Counted from the first letter of the stretch, positions 23,347 through 34,498 are shown. The stretch: DNA of 64,000 bases from Siderastrea siderea (GCA_964030785.1 OZ034968.1:23157186-23221185); one strand, 5' to 3'. Made by a program: numbers and translations. Notes: a model not told the origin generated them from the letters alone.

Positions 23347-25251
23347 CTAAAAAAAAAACAGCCAAAAGAATTTGTAGTATTCAACAAGTTTATCGTGAAA
23401 TTTTTTAATAAATTAATCTACAAGATGCGAAAGATTATTTCTTAATAGTCATCTTTCCACTACAAAAGCTGTACCATCTTTCTCGTGTTTATGTGGTTAG
23501 ACAAAGAGGTCAGAACGTTTCACTTTACTTGCCCATTACTTTGCTGCGTAGTGTCCCTAAGACACACACTGACTATTTCCCTTAAGTATCAGAGCCCAGT
23601 TGAACCTCTTGTATTTGGGGAGAGTGAAAAAACTGCTTTGTACTAATCACATCCAAGAGATCACAATCTGGTTCACAGTTAAATTAACTTTTAAAAACTG
23701 TTTTACTTTCCGCCCTTCTTAGCCTTTCTCTACTGCGTCCCACCCCTTTTGGAACAACTAGAATAATTCTAGACTTGGCGATAAGCTTTATCTTGTAAGA
23801 GCACTTTTTCCTCTCAAGCCTGCCAATCCGACAAAATTACTTTTGTTTACAAGTGAAAAGAGGTACAAGCTGAATAAACACCGTTCACCTAACTTGCAGT
23901 CAGGCTCTTTACCGACCTCCCTTTCGCTTCCACCGACTTTGGTTTCAAAGATAAACGAAAAAAAAGTAAAAAGTGTGCCTGGTCTCAGGGTATAAAACAT
24001 CGAAATTGGTACGTTACGTAGCTTCTAGCCGGGGTAACTCATACATGACGCCCACATGTAACAATAAAATGTGATTTCGAAAACTACTTAACGCTAGCAT
24101 CCAACACTGGTCTACGCTCTTCCATTCGTAAAATTTTCCACTGGTTCACTTCACGCAAGCCAAGCTAACTGATGCAGGGGGAAAGGGCTCGAAACCTCTT
24201 TGGAAATGTTGTTAAAATTATCTTATTTATAAAAACTGCGACCAGCTGAAATGAAACGGTACTTAAACTAGAATGAGTGCTGAGACTCGATAAATTACAC
24301 TTTTGTTTTGCTACTTAATTCTTTCAGCTTGCTCTGCGTGAATTATCTCCAGCCGACATTAATTTGCAGTAGACCTGGTACCTTTGAGAGTCTGGCAGCA
24401 CATCATCAGTAACAGCTAGATGCTGCCGAGCCAAAGCGAGCCACACATCTACTGTTGACATTACATCGAACTTCTGTTACAGTGTCTGTGTGTTAGCAAG
24501 TCTCCACACAATGTGTTCAGAACAATCGTGAGTGATCACGAAAATGATTTACTTTCGTTTAGCTTCAAATTTTAAACGTTTGTACATCACGCGCGTGTGT
24601 CGTATCCGGGTGTCGTAACAATACAATGTCACGTTCTAAACTACTACACGCTGGTCTATGTTCTTCTGATTCAAGTAATCCTCTAGCGATTCCTTACCAG
24701 TACTAATTGTGGAAAAAAGAGGCCCAAAAAGCTAGTGCACAGGATAAAATATTTTATAAAACAGGTCGCCGCAGGAATGAACGTTGATTCTCGATTTAAT
24801 TAGGTTTTGTTTTTGTCCTAATTAGCTTTTTTTTCTGCTTGCACATACGTCATTTCACCTTTACTTTTGGCATGACGTCGAATTTCTTTCATCCGCTCAA
24901 GTCACGGAGCTTGAAACCAATTTCTTACGAAAGCAGGCTGGCGAGTAATACGAAAAGAAGCATTTTCTTTGAATGCAAGACGACAACTTAATTATTCCTT
25001 GTTTGTTTGACTTTGCATGAGATTTTAATTAAGTTATAATTTCACTCACGTGTCCTAATAGTACAAGTTTCTATACTGCTTAGCGCTATCCTTCCACGCA
25101 GGTCTAAGTTAGATGACTTTGAAAAACAACGCTAGTCGAAGAAAAATAATTTACCCCATGTACAGTAATTATCTGACTGTGTTTCATGTTAAACAGACTT
25201 TTAACTTTGACACTTGTAACCAAGTTTCATTGGTGTCTAATTAACTTCATA
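23347..25251. other. Upstream region of the DUF7869-like gene, no exon recognised
   Basis: It should hold the missing 5' exon and promoter. I could not identify either. The short repeat 'gcgcgtgt.gtcgta' and 'gtcgtaacaatacaat' at about 24590-24630 recurs near 26230-26250. Confidence 0.4.
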
Positions 25252-26047
25252 ATATCATGGGTGACAAATTACTCCTTAATTTTGACGCGAAATTTCAGCT
25301 TTAATTTATAATTTCACATGTGAAATTACAAAATTGCCATGGCAACGGGTCTAGCTCAGCGCCAAGATGGCGTTGAGGTTAATTTTGGAGATGTTTTGTG
25401 CAGAACTTCAGCAATTCTGGAAATATTCATTGAGGACACAATTGGTAATCTGTAAATTTTGACTTTTAATTGACTGAACTTCTCAGAAATCACCTGCGAG
25501 TTAAAAAGAAGAGATTATTTTTGATAGTGTGACAGCGAAAACTTTCGAACGGCGAGCTAGTTGCAGCGATTGAGTGATTGACCGCGAACTCAGAGAAGTA
25601 ATTCAGTGGATTTCGGCACTTCTTCGAATGGAATAAAGGTCAGTTTTTAAATACAAATTTGCTTCCGAAGTTTACTTTCGTTGAAACAAGTTTGCTGTGC
25701 GTATTTTGAATGCATTTATGATCATGAAGCCTTCTGAGCCTTGCCCGATGGAGCAACGTGGTGCACGATACAGTGAATTTGCCGGATAAAACGCGTATAA
25801 CCTTTGCAAAGCGATTTGCTTTGGTACTTTTCAAGTAAAAATTCCGAGTCTGGTGTATTTTGCTGTCCGATACAAAAAACACGAAATCGTCAAAGCGTGG
25901 TAAAAACTTGTCACAAGATTTTTTCATTATTTCACTCAGAAAAATGTGAACTTTAGCCGTTAAGCCGTTTCAATGCTCAAGGAGTTCTCGATGCGATAAA
26001 CAAGTCAAAACCCCGCGATTTTGAGTGTAATTTGTCACCCATGATAT
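25252..26047. mobile_element. MITE-like element with 'atatcatgggtgacaaatta' ends
   Basis: ATATCATGGGTGACAAATTA at 25252-25271 is matched by its complement ending at 26047. TA lies outside both ends (25250-25251, 26048-26049). The interior contains a palindrome (TAATTTCACATGTGAAATTA, about 25309-25328) and a 'gccaagatggcg' word. No transposase. Confidence 0.75.
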
Positions 26048-26053
26048 TAATAG

Positions 26054-26215
26054 GTAATCAAATGGTACACTCGTGAAATTAGGAAATAATTTCACTTGCG
26101 TTTTGTCAAAATTTTAATTATTAGAATTTTTAGAATTAGAATATTAGAATTATTAGAATTTTGACAAAATGCGCGTGAAATTATTTCCTAATTTCGCTCG
26201 TCACCATTTGATTAC
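26054..26215. repeat. Long AT-rich hairpin, arms about 60 bp
   Basis: GTAATCAAATGGT at 26054 and ACCATTTGATTAC ending at 26215 open two long complementary arms ('gaaattaggaaataatttcac', 'cgttttgtcaaaatt' and complements). The loop is made of 'ttagaatt' repeats. It abuts the MITE at 25252-26047. Confidence 0.8.
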
Positions 26216-27127
26216 ACATACTTATAACACGCGCGTGTCGTAACAATACAATCAATTTGATTTCTTCTGACTCACACACTTAGCCTTAACCTGATTAACT
26301 ATGTGCTAGTTGCTACTAGCGAACAGATGTTAATCCCCTAAGAAATGAGGTTGTCCCATTACACAGATACGAAATTTATGCCAAATTTTTCAAACTTTCC
26401 CGCGGTGGTCGAGACCGAAGCAAAATGGGAGCAACATATGGAGTACGTTGTGCTACGCAGGTGAGCTTACAAGTACGCTTTGCCAAGAGCCACGAAAATT
26501 TCCGACTCCAAAAAGTATCTCGCAAAAAAAGTTTTAAGCACGCCAATCCATGCATGAAGGTGCCATTGCCTATATAAAAAATTATACCAGTTGTGTTTTG
26601 TCGTACGAGTGGCTTTGTAGAATAAACGGTTGCAAAGTTCATAGTGTTTTATATCTGATCGCTTTTCGGGCTCAGAAAAGTGTTAGGACTTTTAAAAATC
26701 GGGCTGACCTCGCTATCAACAAGTAGTTTATAACGAAGATAAGTAAGCAATGAAAACAGTCTCTCCAAATCTTCTGCGAAGAATAACTTAATCTTACGAA
26801 CTCTTAGGCACTAAAAAAAGTAAATCTGTTTCTGGAAAGGCTACCAAAACTCTGTCTCTCTGATATTCATTCAAAGAAGTAGAGAACATCAATTTCAGCG
26901 AGTGATATATAAAAACAGTAGGTAAATTGTCAAAGCTTTTGGAACACTTAACAAATGCTGTTAATTTTTTCTATGCCATGCCAGTTTTGAAACGCTCAAA
27001 CGCACACCTGCATAGAAATGGTCTTATTGATAAACCGGCATCGAAACGTGTATATAGCAGAGAAATCTAAAGTGTAAATCGCGTTACAAAACCAGAATGT
27101 ATTGTAAAAATCAAATTAATGTCTTAC
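26216..27127. other. Putative first intron of the KEN-box gene; no further exon found
   Basis: Minus-strand reading downstream of the 27128 donor gave no exon I can support. Confidence 0.35.
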
Positions 27128-27399
27128 CTCGACGGATCCGCTTTTCTTTTTCTTGCACGCTGACAGCTTACTGGCTCGACGTTTTCTTTGTCCGTCTCTT
27201 GGTCAGGTTGCCGAAGATGAAACTGGTTTACTCGTCTGCTTCCGTATTCAAAGGCATCTTCCGTCGTGAAACCACGAAAATCTTCTTCGTAAAAATCGTT
27301 TTGAAATATCTCCATGAAAGAAGCGTTAAACATCGGTGCTTGACTTTCAACGTAATCATCGTTTTCGAAATCGTACGGATCGTAAGCTCTCTCAGCCAT
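27128..27399 (-). CDS. 5' coding exon of a KEN-box protein (possible mitotic regulator)
   Basis: From the ATG at 27397-27399 (MAERAYDPYDF...) the frame runs 90 codons to a strong donor (CGAG|gtaagac). The peptide is acidic and aromatic (FENDDYVESQAP, FMEIFQNDFYEEDFRGF) and ends with TDKENVEP followed by a basic RARKRK cluster. KENxxP is a textbook APC/C destruction signal, and the basic cluster is nuclear-localisation-like. A short acidic 'YD..F' start before a KEN motif is reminiscent of TPX2-type spindle proteins, but the match is weak and I give no symbol. Later exons should lie below 27128 and were not identified. Confidence 0.5.
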
Positions 27400-28274
27400 C
27401 TCTAACCACTGGACGCTGTGAAAGGCGTGCAAGCTGGTATTTATAGCTGGTACGGTAGTAATTAAATGACTAAATTTTGAAAACAATTAACCGGAAAAAC
27501 AATAAGGATGTAAATCGGCGGTTAAAAGGTGAGAACTTCAACGAAAACAAACGCTGGGCTTTCAAGTCAGTAATCAGTGACGCGCTAAATAAACCTGAGA
27601 GTGCTGCTTTTTCTCACCTATTGTCTTTTTTTCTATTACGCTAACCTTTTCAAGCATTTTGCATTAAGAAAATAAGGCCTTTTCAGTAATATAACGCAAA
27701 TTCAGTAGCGTTAAAAGTAATTACTCTTTTAAGTAGAAATTATGGAAAAAGAAGTCAAAGTTTATAAATTGACCGCAGGTGTGTGTTAACAGCCTATTAA
27801 AATGTACCTTTTAATCCCTTTTCCCACTGTAAGTGGAAATCTAAGTTAATTTAAAAAAATAGTCCCGTTAATGAGATTGTTGCCGACATTCAGCATGTCG
27901 GATGCTCTAACCAAGATTCCCGGTGACCCAGGTCATAATTACGAGGTTCCAATAATGAGTTTTTTAGTGACTTATAGTGACAGCTTTCGAGTTCTTGTCG
28001 TTCTGAAAGATTAATGAAATTGCTTTGTAATTTTTTTTTTTGCTGCTCTCAATTCGAGTGAATGCGGGAACCGTATCTTGATATTAAGATAAGCTGTCGT
28101 ATTCTCTTCTGTGCCTAAAAACAGATTTCCGTTGTGATGTACATTGTATCTGTACGTTTAGACAAATATCTTCTTAACTTAACCTAAAATTTCGTTCCTG
28201 GCTGCTGAGGTGATTCAATGAAAGGTGAAAACTCGAAAAAAAGGATCTGTAAATTACATGAAAAAGATTGACAC
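27400..28274. other. Upstream region of the KEN-box exon; no other gene
   Basis: It would hold the 5' UTR and promoter of the 27399 start. No other feature could be supported. Confidence 0.35.
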
Positions 28275-28450
28275 GCGCAACACACACGCCAGGAATTGTT
28301 TCAGTTATAATCTGATAATAACGTTTCAAATTTACACACACGCCAAGAATTGTTTGAGTTATAATCTAATAATAACGTTTCAAATTTACACACACGCCAG
28401 GAATTGTTTAAGTTATCATCTAAAAATAACGTTAAAAATTTACACAAGTT
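28275..28450. repeat. Three tandem copies of a 54-bp unit
   Basis: 'acacgccaggaattgttt' recurs at a period of exactly 54 bases (28285, 28339, 28393), each copy continuing into 'agttataatct.ataataacgtttcaaattt'. Because 54 is divisible by three, ORFs on both strands run through it; these are probably artefacts. Confidence 0.85.
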
Positions 28451-28811
28451 TAATAACCTTAAAAATTTCGCTTTCGGTATCGAAAGCTGGATATCAATTT
28501 CTGTTTTAATAAGATGCTCTTTATTTTCTACTGACAAAGAAAATTAGGCTTGGTAGTTTTTTCTTTTTCTTAGGGGCGGAAGATTTGAATAGGCTAAAAG
28601 AAAACAATACGTGTGATGGAAAAACTCTGTCCGTGTTTTGATAATTAGCGTCAGTTGTTTCATTTAAATATTTTGAAATTTCACCGCCTCAGCCGTATCT
28701 ATTGTTTTTTCAGTTATTTTTCCATCCATTGTTGACTCTTCACCGTATTTGTAAACAAGGCTGCTTTCAAATAAATAGCCCGTTGCACGCGTGGCCTATT
28801 TTAAATTTACC

Positions 28812-29051
28812 ATGGATTACTCAGCAGTGATCGATTCAATTCGCGAGCAACGCCTCGAATTGGTAGAAAGTCTGGCAGAAAACCGTTTAAAGTTGGTTGA
28901 TACGCTAAATTATTTAATGACTACTTCTCTGTCGATGCTGCAAAATGTCACACCGGCTTTGGAAACGTACCGTCAGATAAAGGAAGACATATCCTTAATG
29001 ATGAACGATCTGGACGCTCTGGAACAAGAACTCCTGCAACGGCTCCATTGA
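28812..29051 (+). CDS. Helical mini-protein with histone-type mRNA end, paralog 1 (79 aa)
   Basis: An intronless ORF with an upstream 'accATGG' start context at 28812; the earlier in-frame ATG at 28791 is not conserved in the paralog. The protein begins MDYSAVIDSIREQRLELVE and ends with DLDALEQELLQRLH. It is strongly amphipathic, with heptad-like Leu and charged positions throughout, so a helical bundle or short coiled coil is likely. There is no signal peptide, membrane segment or Cys. The paralog at 32160 shares the start (MD[YF]SAV..IDSIR..RLE) and the end (LDALEQEL). The stop codon is 12 bases before a canonical histone stem-loop (29064-29079). The histone end implies S-phase or non-polyadenylated expression (inference). 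Family not recognised. Confidence 0.75.
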   Translation: MDYSAVIDSIREQRLELVESLAENRLKLVDTLNYLMTTSLSMLQNVTPALETYRQIKEDISLMMNDLDALEQELLQRLH

Positions 29052-29063
29052 GTCACACAAAAC

Positions 29064-29079
29064 GGCTCTTTTCAGAGCC
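29064..29079 (+). terminator. Histone-type mRNA 3' stem-loop
   Basis: GGCTCT-TTTC-AGAGCC with 5' flank AAAAC and 3' flank ACCA matches the SLBP-binding histone stem-loop. It is followed within 12 bases by the purine-rich 'aaataaaggaaag', like a U7 histone downstream element. Confidence 0.88.
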
Positions 29080-29189
29080 ACCAAATAAAGGAAAGTCACA
29101 ACCAGCAATATTTTACATCGAAATCATGAAAAAAACAAAAATGCCATTCCAAGTTTTTTGGCTAAGATCCCTTGTCAGGTTGCCATTTT

Positions 29190-29355
29190 TTACGGCTGGT
29201 TTCCATACGATCGCAGCGATCGTTGAAAAAAAGGTTCAGTAATCGTTGCGATCATATGGAAACCACTCTTCAGCAATCGTTGTGGTGAGATCACAACGAT
29301 TGCTGAACGTTTTTTTCCAACGATTGTAGCGATCGTATCGATCGCAGCAATCCTT
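29190..29355. repeat. Fold-back element rich in GATC/CGATCG words
   Basis: The opening 'ctggtttccatacgatcgcagcgatcgttg' recurs inverted ('cgttgcgatcatatggaaaccac'), and 'cagcaatcgttgt' and 'acaacgattgctg' form a second inverted pair. A small MITE is likely, but target duplications could not be settled. Confidence 0.6.
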
Positions 29356-30109
29356 TACTTATACCGTACCTTCTCGATACGCTTCGGCAGCATATCAGGC
29401 GAGTTTCGTTGAAGCATGGTTCGTGTTTGTTGCCGAAGCGTGCCAGAAAGGTGCTATTAGGTATTTACCGTGCCCAAATTTGTCCTATACAGGCGTTATT
29501 TTTTCGTACACACGAGCGCCCGCCAGTGTAGCCGCGTCCAATTTTGGCGCGAAATTGTATTTTTTCTCTGTTAGCGTTAATTAAACAAAATACTTTCTCG
29601 TTTAACAAATGTAATAGTTTTACGTTTCGTTTTATTTCTATTGTAATTTTTATCTCTTAAGTCTGCAAAAAAGTGCGAGTTTTAGAAACTGTCCATGATA
29701 TCGTAGGATATATCAGGTCAGTGACTTGATATCGTAGAAAATCATGACAGTAAACAAGGCTTCTGATTAGCTAATTCACCATTTGGGTACGATAATGTGT
29801 AGTATCGCTGTATATTTTTACGACTCTTGCAAGGAAACAACAACAGATATGACTGAGGCGGTGAAATTTCAAAATATTTCAATGAAACAACTGACGCTAA
29901 TTACCAAAACACGGACAGAATATATTATGATTGTATTTTTTTCATCACACGTGTTGTTTTCGTTCAGCCTATTCAAATCTTCCATCTCTAGGAAAAAGAA
30001 GAAAAACATTTTTCTAAAATCTTTCGAAGATGTAACGCTTTCAACTATTTATATCAGGTCGGGAAAGGGCCCTTATTTAGATCTCAAATCATACGAGTCA
30101 AATTATAAG
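29356..30109. other. No gene seen
   Basis: AT-rich spacer. A 116-aa ORF (29783-30133) runs into the tRNA-like relic and shows no protein character. Confidence 0.35.
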
Positions 30110-30190
30110 CGTCCTGATAGCTCAATCGGGTAATGAATCGCTTTCCACGCGGATGTTATATCGCACAGGGTGTAGATTCGAGTCCAACAG
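30110..30190 (+). repeat. tRNA-derived relic
   Basis: 'cctgatagctcaatcgggta' (A-box and D-arm-like) and 'tgtagattcgagtcc' (B-box and T-arm-like) are about 55 bases apart, with a T-rich tail. The acceptor and anticodon stems do not close, so this is a SINE head or tRNA pseudogene. Confidence 0.5.
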
Positions 30191-30686
30191 AATTTTTTCC
30201 TTTTTTTTTCTTAGTCATTTTTGATTGTTTAATTAACCCGTAACGACAACATTTCAGGCTAGATGTTTGGGACTCAGTATTGATTCACACATTTGGTTTA
30301 AGACATAAGTATTTAAGACTCATCGGCCTAAGATCATGCCACGAGCAAACTACCGGTGGCCCTCTTCGAAGGGGAGTCGCACTTTCTGGCCAGTCGACTG
30401 TTTGACGAACGCGGTCACATTCTTATTTGCAGCCGTTATTAAGGCTTCTCCTACTAACGGACGGGAACTTACGAAGCGCGCTGAAACAGTTAATAACAAA
30501 ACGAATAACGATTTTATTGAAGCATCCCTACAGAGTAGCTCTACATCTTCAGTAAACTTCAAACATAAAAAAAAGTATGACAGTTTGATTATTGATCGCT
30601 ATATGAACGCACATTTGAATTTGCTAGAGTACCCAGGCGGCGATTTTTGCGATTCCGGCGAAATACACGCTGGAATCGCCAAAATT

Positions 30687-30905
30687 AGAGACTACTTGCA
30701 GTCTAAATCCAACAAAGAGAGTTCGCGCCGTAAGTAGTGATAGCTGTAGTGTCTTCGCCTAGCAACAGATGTCCTGGGACTGCAGGACACGACCGCAGAG
30801 ACTACTGGTAGTCTAAATTCAACAGCGAAAATTCGCGCCATGAGTGGTGATAGCTATAGTGTCGTCGCCTAGCAACAGATGTCCTGGGACTGCAGGACAC
30901 GACCG
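30687..30905. repeat. Two tandem copies of a 110-bp unit
   Basis: 'agagactact' starts at 30687 and 30797. Each copy carries 'tcgcctagcaacagatgtcc' and 'tgggactgcaggacacgaccg'. The copies differ at about 10 positions, so the duplication is moderately old. Confidence 0.85.
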
Positions 30906-32159
30906 TTTTCGCATAGGTAAAGTTGAGTTTTTTATTGAGATTTTGCGCCTTTGTTGTAGTTTTTTTCACACGATATTTGCTTATGAATTCATCAAGGATC
31001 CGATTGCAAGTAAACGAGGAAATAGGAAACACAAAGGGATCCAGCAGTTTTGTTTTGCACAATTCAAATTTTGTCAAATAATTTAGCGGCTTAAGACCAC
31101 CACAAGCTGATTGTCGGTTACGGTTTGATCGCCGAAGATTCGCAATTTCCGAGGAGCTTTTTTCTGGGCAGCTTGTTTCCAGTTAGGAAGTTTACAAAAC
31201 ACGATTTCCGGTCAAACTACTTTTAACTACCGGGATCGTTATTTGACAAGTGTGAAGTAAACGAAGCTAAGCATGAAATTTTATTGTGGAATAATTTATT
31301 GCAATTGCTTGCGCTTCGGGAAAGCAAAAGTTGAAATTAAGTCGTAAACACTCTTATTCTTGGGCCATCTCAACTTCCTGTTCGTCAAGTGAATTGAGTT
31401 CAAGTTTTCTTACGATGAAATGTTAAATTTATTCTTGTTCACTCGACATTTTTTTAACCCGACGTTTATTAGGGGCCCAGCGTTTAACAAAGATGCGTTA
31501 TTTTTTGTCGCCTTTGAGAACTACATTTTGCCACGTTTGTCAGGAGAGATTGATTTGATGATGATCAGTTACGTATAAATGTCGAATTCAAATAAACGCA
31601 AGTACTTCGAAATAAGCGCTCCGGCGTTAATCCATCCAATACATTAATTTCTGTTTCCGGTAAGCGACCTCCCAGGATAACTGTTAGAAAATCATTACAG
31701 TGAATTCTCTCTAAGCCGGACACCCTCAGGACCAGCTCTAGCTGTCTGTCTTAGAGAGGTGTTCGCCTTCTTCGGGAAAGAAGAAAAGAGCTTTTGACGG
31801 TAAGTTAGTCTCACGCAACAATTTTGGGAGAGCCATTGTAATCTAGCACGTGAACAGAAATGAAATCTCATCTTATGGGTGAGACCTTTTATTCTGTTTG
31901 CGGGGATTGCTATTGTCAGCGAAGGATCGAAAATTACCGAAACGCATTGGCTACTGCGCTTCCTTTGTTGACAGTGAATTACAATCCCAGGTACTGTGGT
32001 TGGTGGGTTTCGATCCAATGCATTGTTGTCATTATTAGAGGACTTAATCGAACTCAATAGTCCAATCAGAAAACGACATACAATGTAGCTTTCCCAAGAG
32101 GTCCGCACTTTATTAACATATGGCACGGTTTCCTTGGTACTGTGTGCTTTAGATCAACT
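30906..32159. other. Upstream of paralog 2; Tigger-like relic at 31703-31770
   Basis: 'tctctctaagccggacacc' (31706-31724) and 'cttagagaggtgttcgcc' (31750-31767) are inverted relatives. A third copy, 'agaggtgtccggctta', lies at 33901-33916. These are typical pogo/Tigger end words. No gene was recognised. Confidence 0.4.
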
Positions 32160-32405
32160 ATGGACTTTTCAGCCGTCTTCACTATTGACTCCATACGCGG
32201 AACAAGACTAGAAGTAGTCGAGTTACTGGAGGAACGTAGACAGCAGATGGTGGCTATGCTAGTAGATGCTATTTCAGATTCATGTATTCACCACGATGTC
32301 CAAATAATTTTGGAGCAATACCTCAAGGAATACCACGAAGTTAAAAAGAGCGCCACGTCGATTCTGACACATCTAGACGCGCTAGAACAAGAACTACATT
32401 CCTAA
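32160..32405 (+). CDS. Helical mini-protein with histone-type mRNA end, paralog 2 (81 aa)
   Basis: Intronless. The ATG at 32160 (context 'atcaactATGG') aligns with the paralog at 28812; an in-frame ATG at 32142 is less likely because only sequence after 32160 is shared. The protein starts MDFSAVFTIDSIRGTRLEVVE, has a Gln/Arg-rich helix (EERRQQMVAML) and ends LTHLDALEQELHS. Length, helical character and both termini match paralog 1, while the centre has diverged, so the ends are probably under constraint. The stop lies 29 bases before a histone stem-loop at 32435. A second small hairpin (GGGTCCTTAAGGATCCC, 32411-32427) sits between stop and stem-loop. Function unknown. Confidence 0.75.
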   Translation: MDFSAVFTIDSIRGTRLEVVELLEERRQQMVAMLVDAISDSCIHHDVQIILEQYLKEYHEVKKSATSILTHLDALEQELHS

Positions 32406-32434
32406 AAATCGGGTCCTTAAGGATCCCATAAAAC

Positions 32435-32450
32435 GGCTCTTGTCAGAGCC
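32435..32450 (+). terminator. Histone-type mRNA 3' stem-loop
   Basis: GGCTCT-TGTC-AGAGCC, preceded by AAAAC and followed by AACAAATAAAGAAAAAAG. Stem identical to the 29064 copy, with one loop base different. Confidence 0.86.
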
Positions 32451-32577
32451 AACAAATAAAGAAAAAAGTCATTGCCAACGATACTCGGTTTCCTTGTAGC
32501 CATACCAACGTGCACCCTAATTAAGTTCAATCAAGTTCGATTCTACGATAATCGAACTCATGAAGAGTGTTGTTCGA

Positions 32578-32715
32578 TTATGCTCTAAATCCTCTAGAAC
32601 AGGGACCTCCTTTCGAACCACGCGAACATCCACAGCCTTCTTGTAGGAATTTTTTAGCTCTCTCGATTACCGCGTTAGGAGTTTCTTCTCTTTCTTTACT
32701 TTCGATGTCTGCCAT
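32578..32715 (-). CDS. Short ORF with GCGCSRGSKGGPCS motif (45 aa), possibly a partial gene
   Basis: The minus-strand ATG at 32713-32715 starts a 45-codon ORF: an acidic start (MADIESKEREE), an AVIERAKKFLQEG helix, then a compact Cys/Gly motif GCGCSRGSKGGPCSRGF. I recall similar FL..GCGC......PCS motifs at the start of larger uncharacterised invertebrate proteins, some transposon-associated. It stops shortly after the motif, so it is either a truncated copy or a first exon. Family assignment is tentative. Confidence 0.35.
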   Translation of the reverse strand: MADIESKEREETPNAVIERAKKFLQEGCGCSRGSKGGPCSRGFRA

Positions 32716-33635
32716 AGTTTGTCACTTTCGTGTATTGCACGCGAGCAGAGTAAACAAGTACACGCCAAATATAGCGTCACTTGTTGTCATGGAGATTATG
32801 CATCAAGGTGCCGATTCCGCTTGGGACTTGGGGACAGTTTTTTGTTTATTTACAGCCATTCTTTGTGTCTTGTTGGGGAGAAGCGTTGCGTGACGAGACA
32901 AAAATAAACGAAACGTTGTAATTTTGGAAAATGACTTTTTATTTCGGTATGGAGTTTATCTTTTGAAAAGAAACTGCCACAAAACGTACCAAAAAATATA
33001 GAAAGGCATAGATACACCCTGAATAAATGATCTAAGAAATCTCCGAGTCAGCCGAGTGTACCGTTCGTATCAAGATAGAAACCCCCAGGGGATAGATAAC
33101 GCTCCAATCAATCTGCGTTGTAGATGCACGTAAAATTTGCATATATCACGTGTAATTTGAAACCGAGATCTTGCTCGCTAAAAAAAACATATTCAACAGT
33201 CACGTTTCTAAAAGCAAAACGAGAAGAAGGTCATGATTTTTATACCGAAGGTTTTCCTGCAACCATTAAATTCATTCGGGATCATTTTCAGACCAGAAAA
33301 TTAACGTGCACACCAGCGGAATTCTGCACAGAAGCGAATTTCAAGACATGTGCTTGTTTGTTTACTTTTTATCGCCGGTAGTTTTTGCCTACTGCCGACG
33401 AACAAACATTAAATTGACGTTTTCGTTTCAAAAGCGCAGAACGAGTAGGGAATTTTATCGTTCGTTCACTGGAAGTTGGCAAGGTCTGGCAAGAATCACA
33501 AGTTTCAGGCGCCCGTACGGGCTACTTGTTTATAAATCTCGTCGCCCGCGAGCGAATAAAATTAATCGTAGAAGCCTCTGACGACTGAGCGCCCGTAAGT
33601 CAGCATAGCGATAGAATCGTCAGTTAACGCTTCAG
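32716..33635. other. No gene seen
   Basis: Several ORFs of 60-110 codons in different frames show no protein character. Confidence 0.35.
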
Positions 33636-33639
33636 TTTT

Positions 33640-33805
33640 CTGGACTAACGCTCTAACGGATACAACTAACGCTCTAACGGATACAACTAACGCTCTAACG
33701 GATATGCATGAGTTGCTAACGGATTGACTTGCTCCTCTAACGGATACAACTAACGCTCTAACGGATGACTAACGGATAGCTAACGGTCTGGACCGTTTAA
33801 CGGAA
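33640..33805. repeat. Minisatellite of 'aactaacgctctaacggata' units
   Basis: Three near-identical 21-bp units begin at about 33644, followed by scattered 'ctaacgga' and two more units to about 33805. The shared core is CTAACGGAT. Confidence 0.85.
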
Positions 33806-34498
33806 TATCGTTAGTGTACGTTTTCCCAAAGAAGGTCACAAATACAGAAAAACAAGTGAAATTCTGCCGGGCTGGGACCAGCTAACCATTTCCGCCCTAG
33901 AGAGGTGTCCGGCTTACAGCTGGACCGCGAGAGGGATCGATTTCTAATTTAATTAGGAATTAAGCAAACAAAGGACAAAGATCTTTTTTGTTTTGCATTC
34001 TGAAAATTACGCATGCAGGATACTTTGTTCTGGAGTGCAGCACTGAGCGATTTTTTAAGCGAAATATGTCGGTTTTCGCAAGAAATTTCATGCCAAAACT
34101 TCCATTGTGTTTTTTTAACTCAGTGGATGACGATTGAAAAGAATGTATTTAGATCTTTTCTGTGGCTCCTTGTACTCATTAAATACGTTTCAGAAGACAT
34201 AACCAGCCAGAGGAAAACGCTTTTGGTTTCAATTATTCAACCACATTGAAGAAAAACATGCGCGAGGGAAAAGCACACGATTTTACATTTCATGCATTTT
34301 TTTATCAGAAAATTAAGCAAACGAGGCACAAAGATCATTTCTCTGCAAACAATAGATCCTTATCTCTTTGTTTCTCTGTTGGAACTCTCAGGTTTTTATT
34401 GGCTAATAAAAGGTGCGAAACAAAAGCAACTTGGTTTTTAGTAGAAATTCGAAGCATTAAGCCCCAGTCACATCTGATCAGTAAGACTGAGAGCCACA
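33806..34498. promoter_or_regulatory. Upstream region of the Frizzled-CRD gene
   Basis: This is the presumed promoter and 5' UTR of the gene starting at 34499. No TATA box or defined site can be assigned with confidence. Confidence 0.3.

Noticed and set aside
28275..28450. CRISPR-like array
   Set aside because: The three units are contiguous tandem copies without unique spacers, and the DNA is eukaryotic.
28225..28509. Repetitive NCLSYNLIITFQIYTHA protein
   Set aside because: Direct translation of the 54-bp tandem repeat; the open frame follows from the period being a multiple of three.
30336..30737. 133-aa plus-strand ORF (MPRANYRWPSSKGSR...)
   Set aside because: It ends inside the 110-bp tandem repeat, has mixed composition, no domain and no polyadenylation signal. 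Coding cannot be supported.
31695..32126. 143-aa minus-strand ORF upstream of paralog 2
   Set aside because: It includes a Tigger-like relic and has no domain or splice support.
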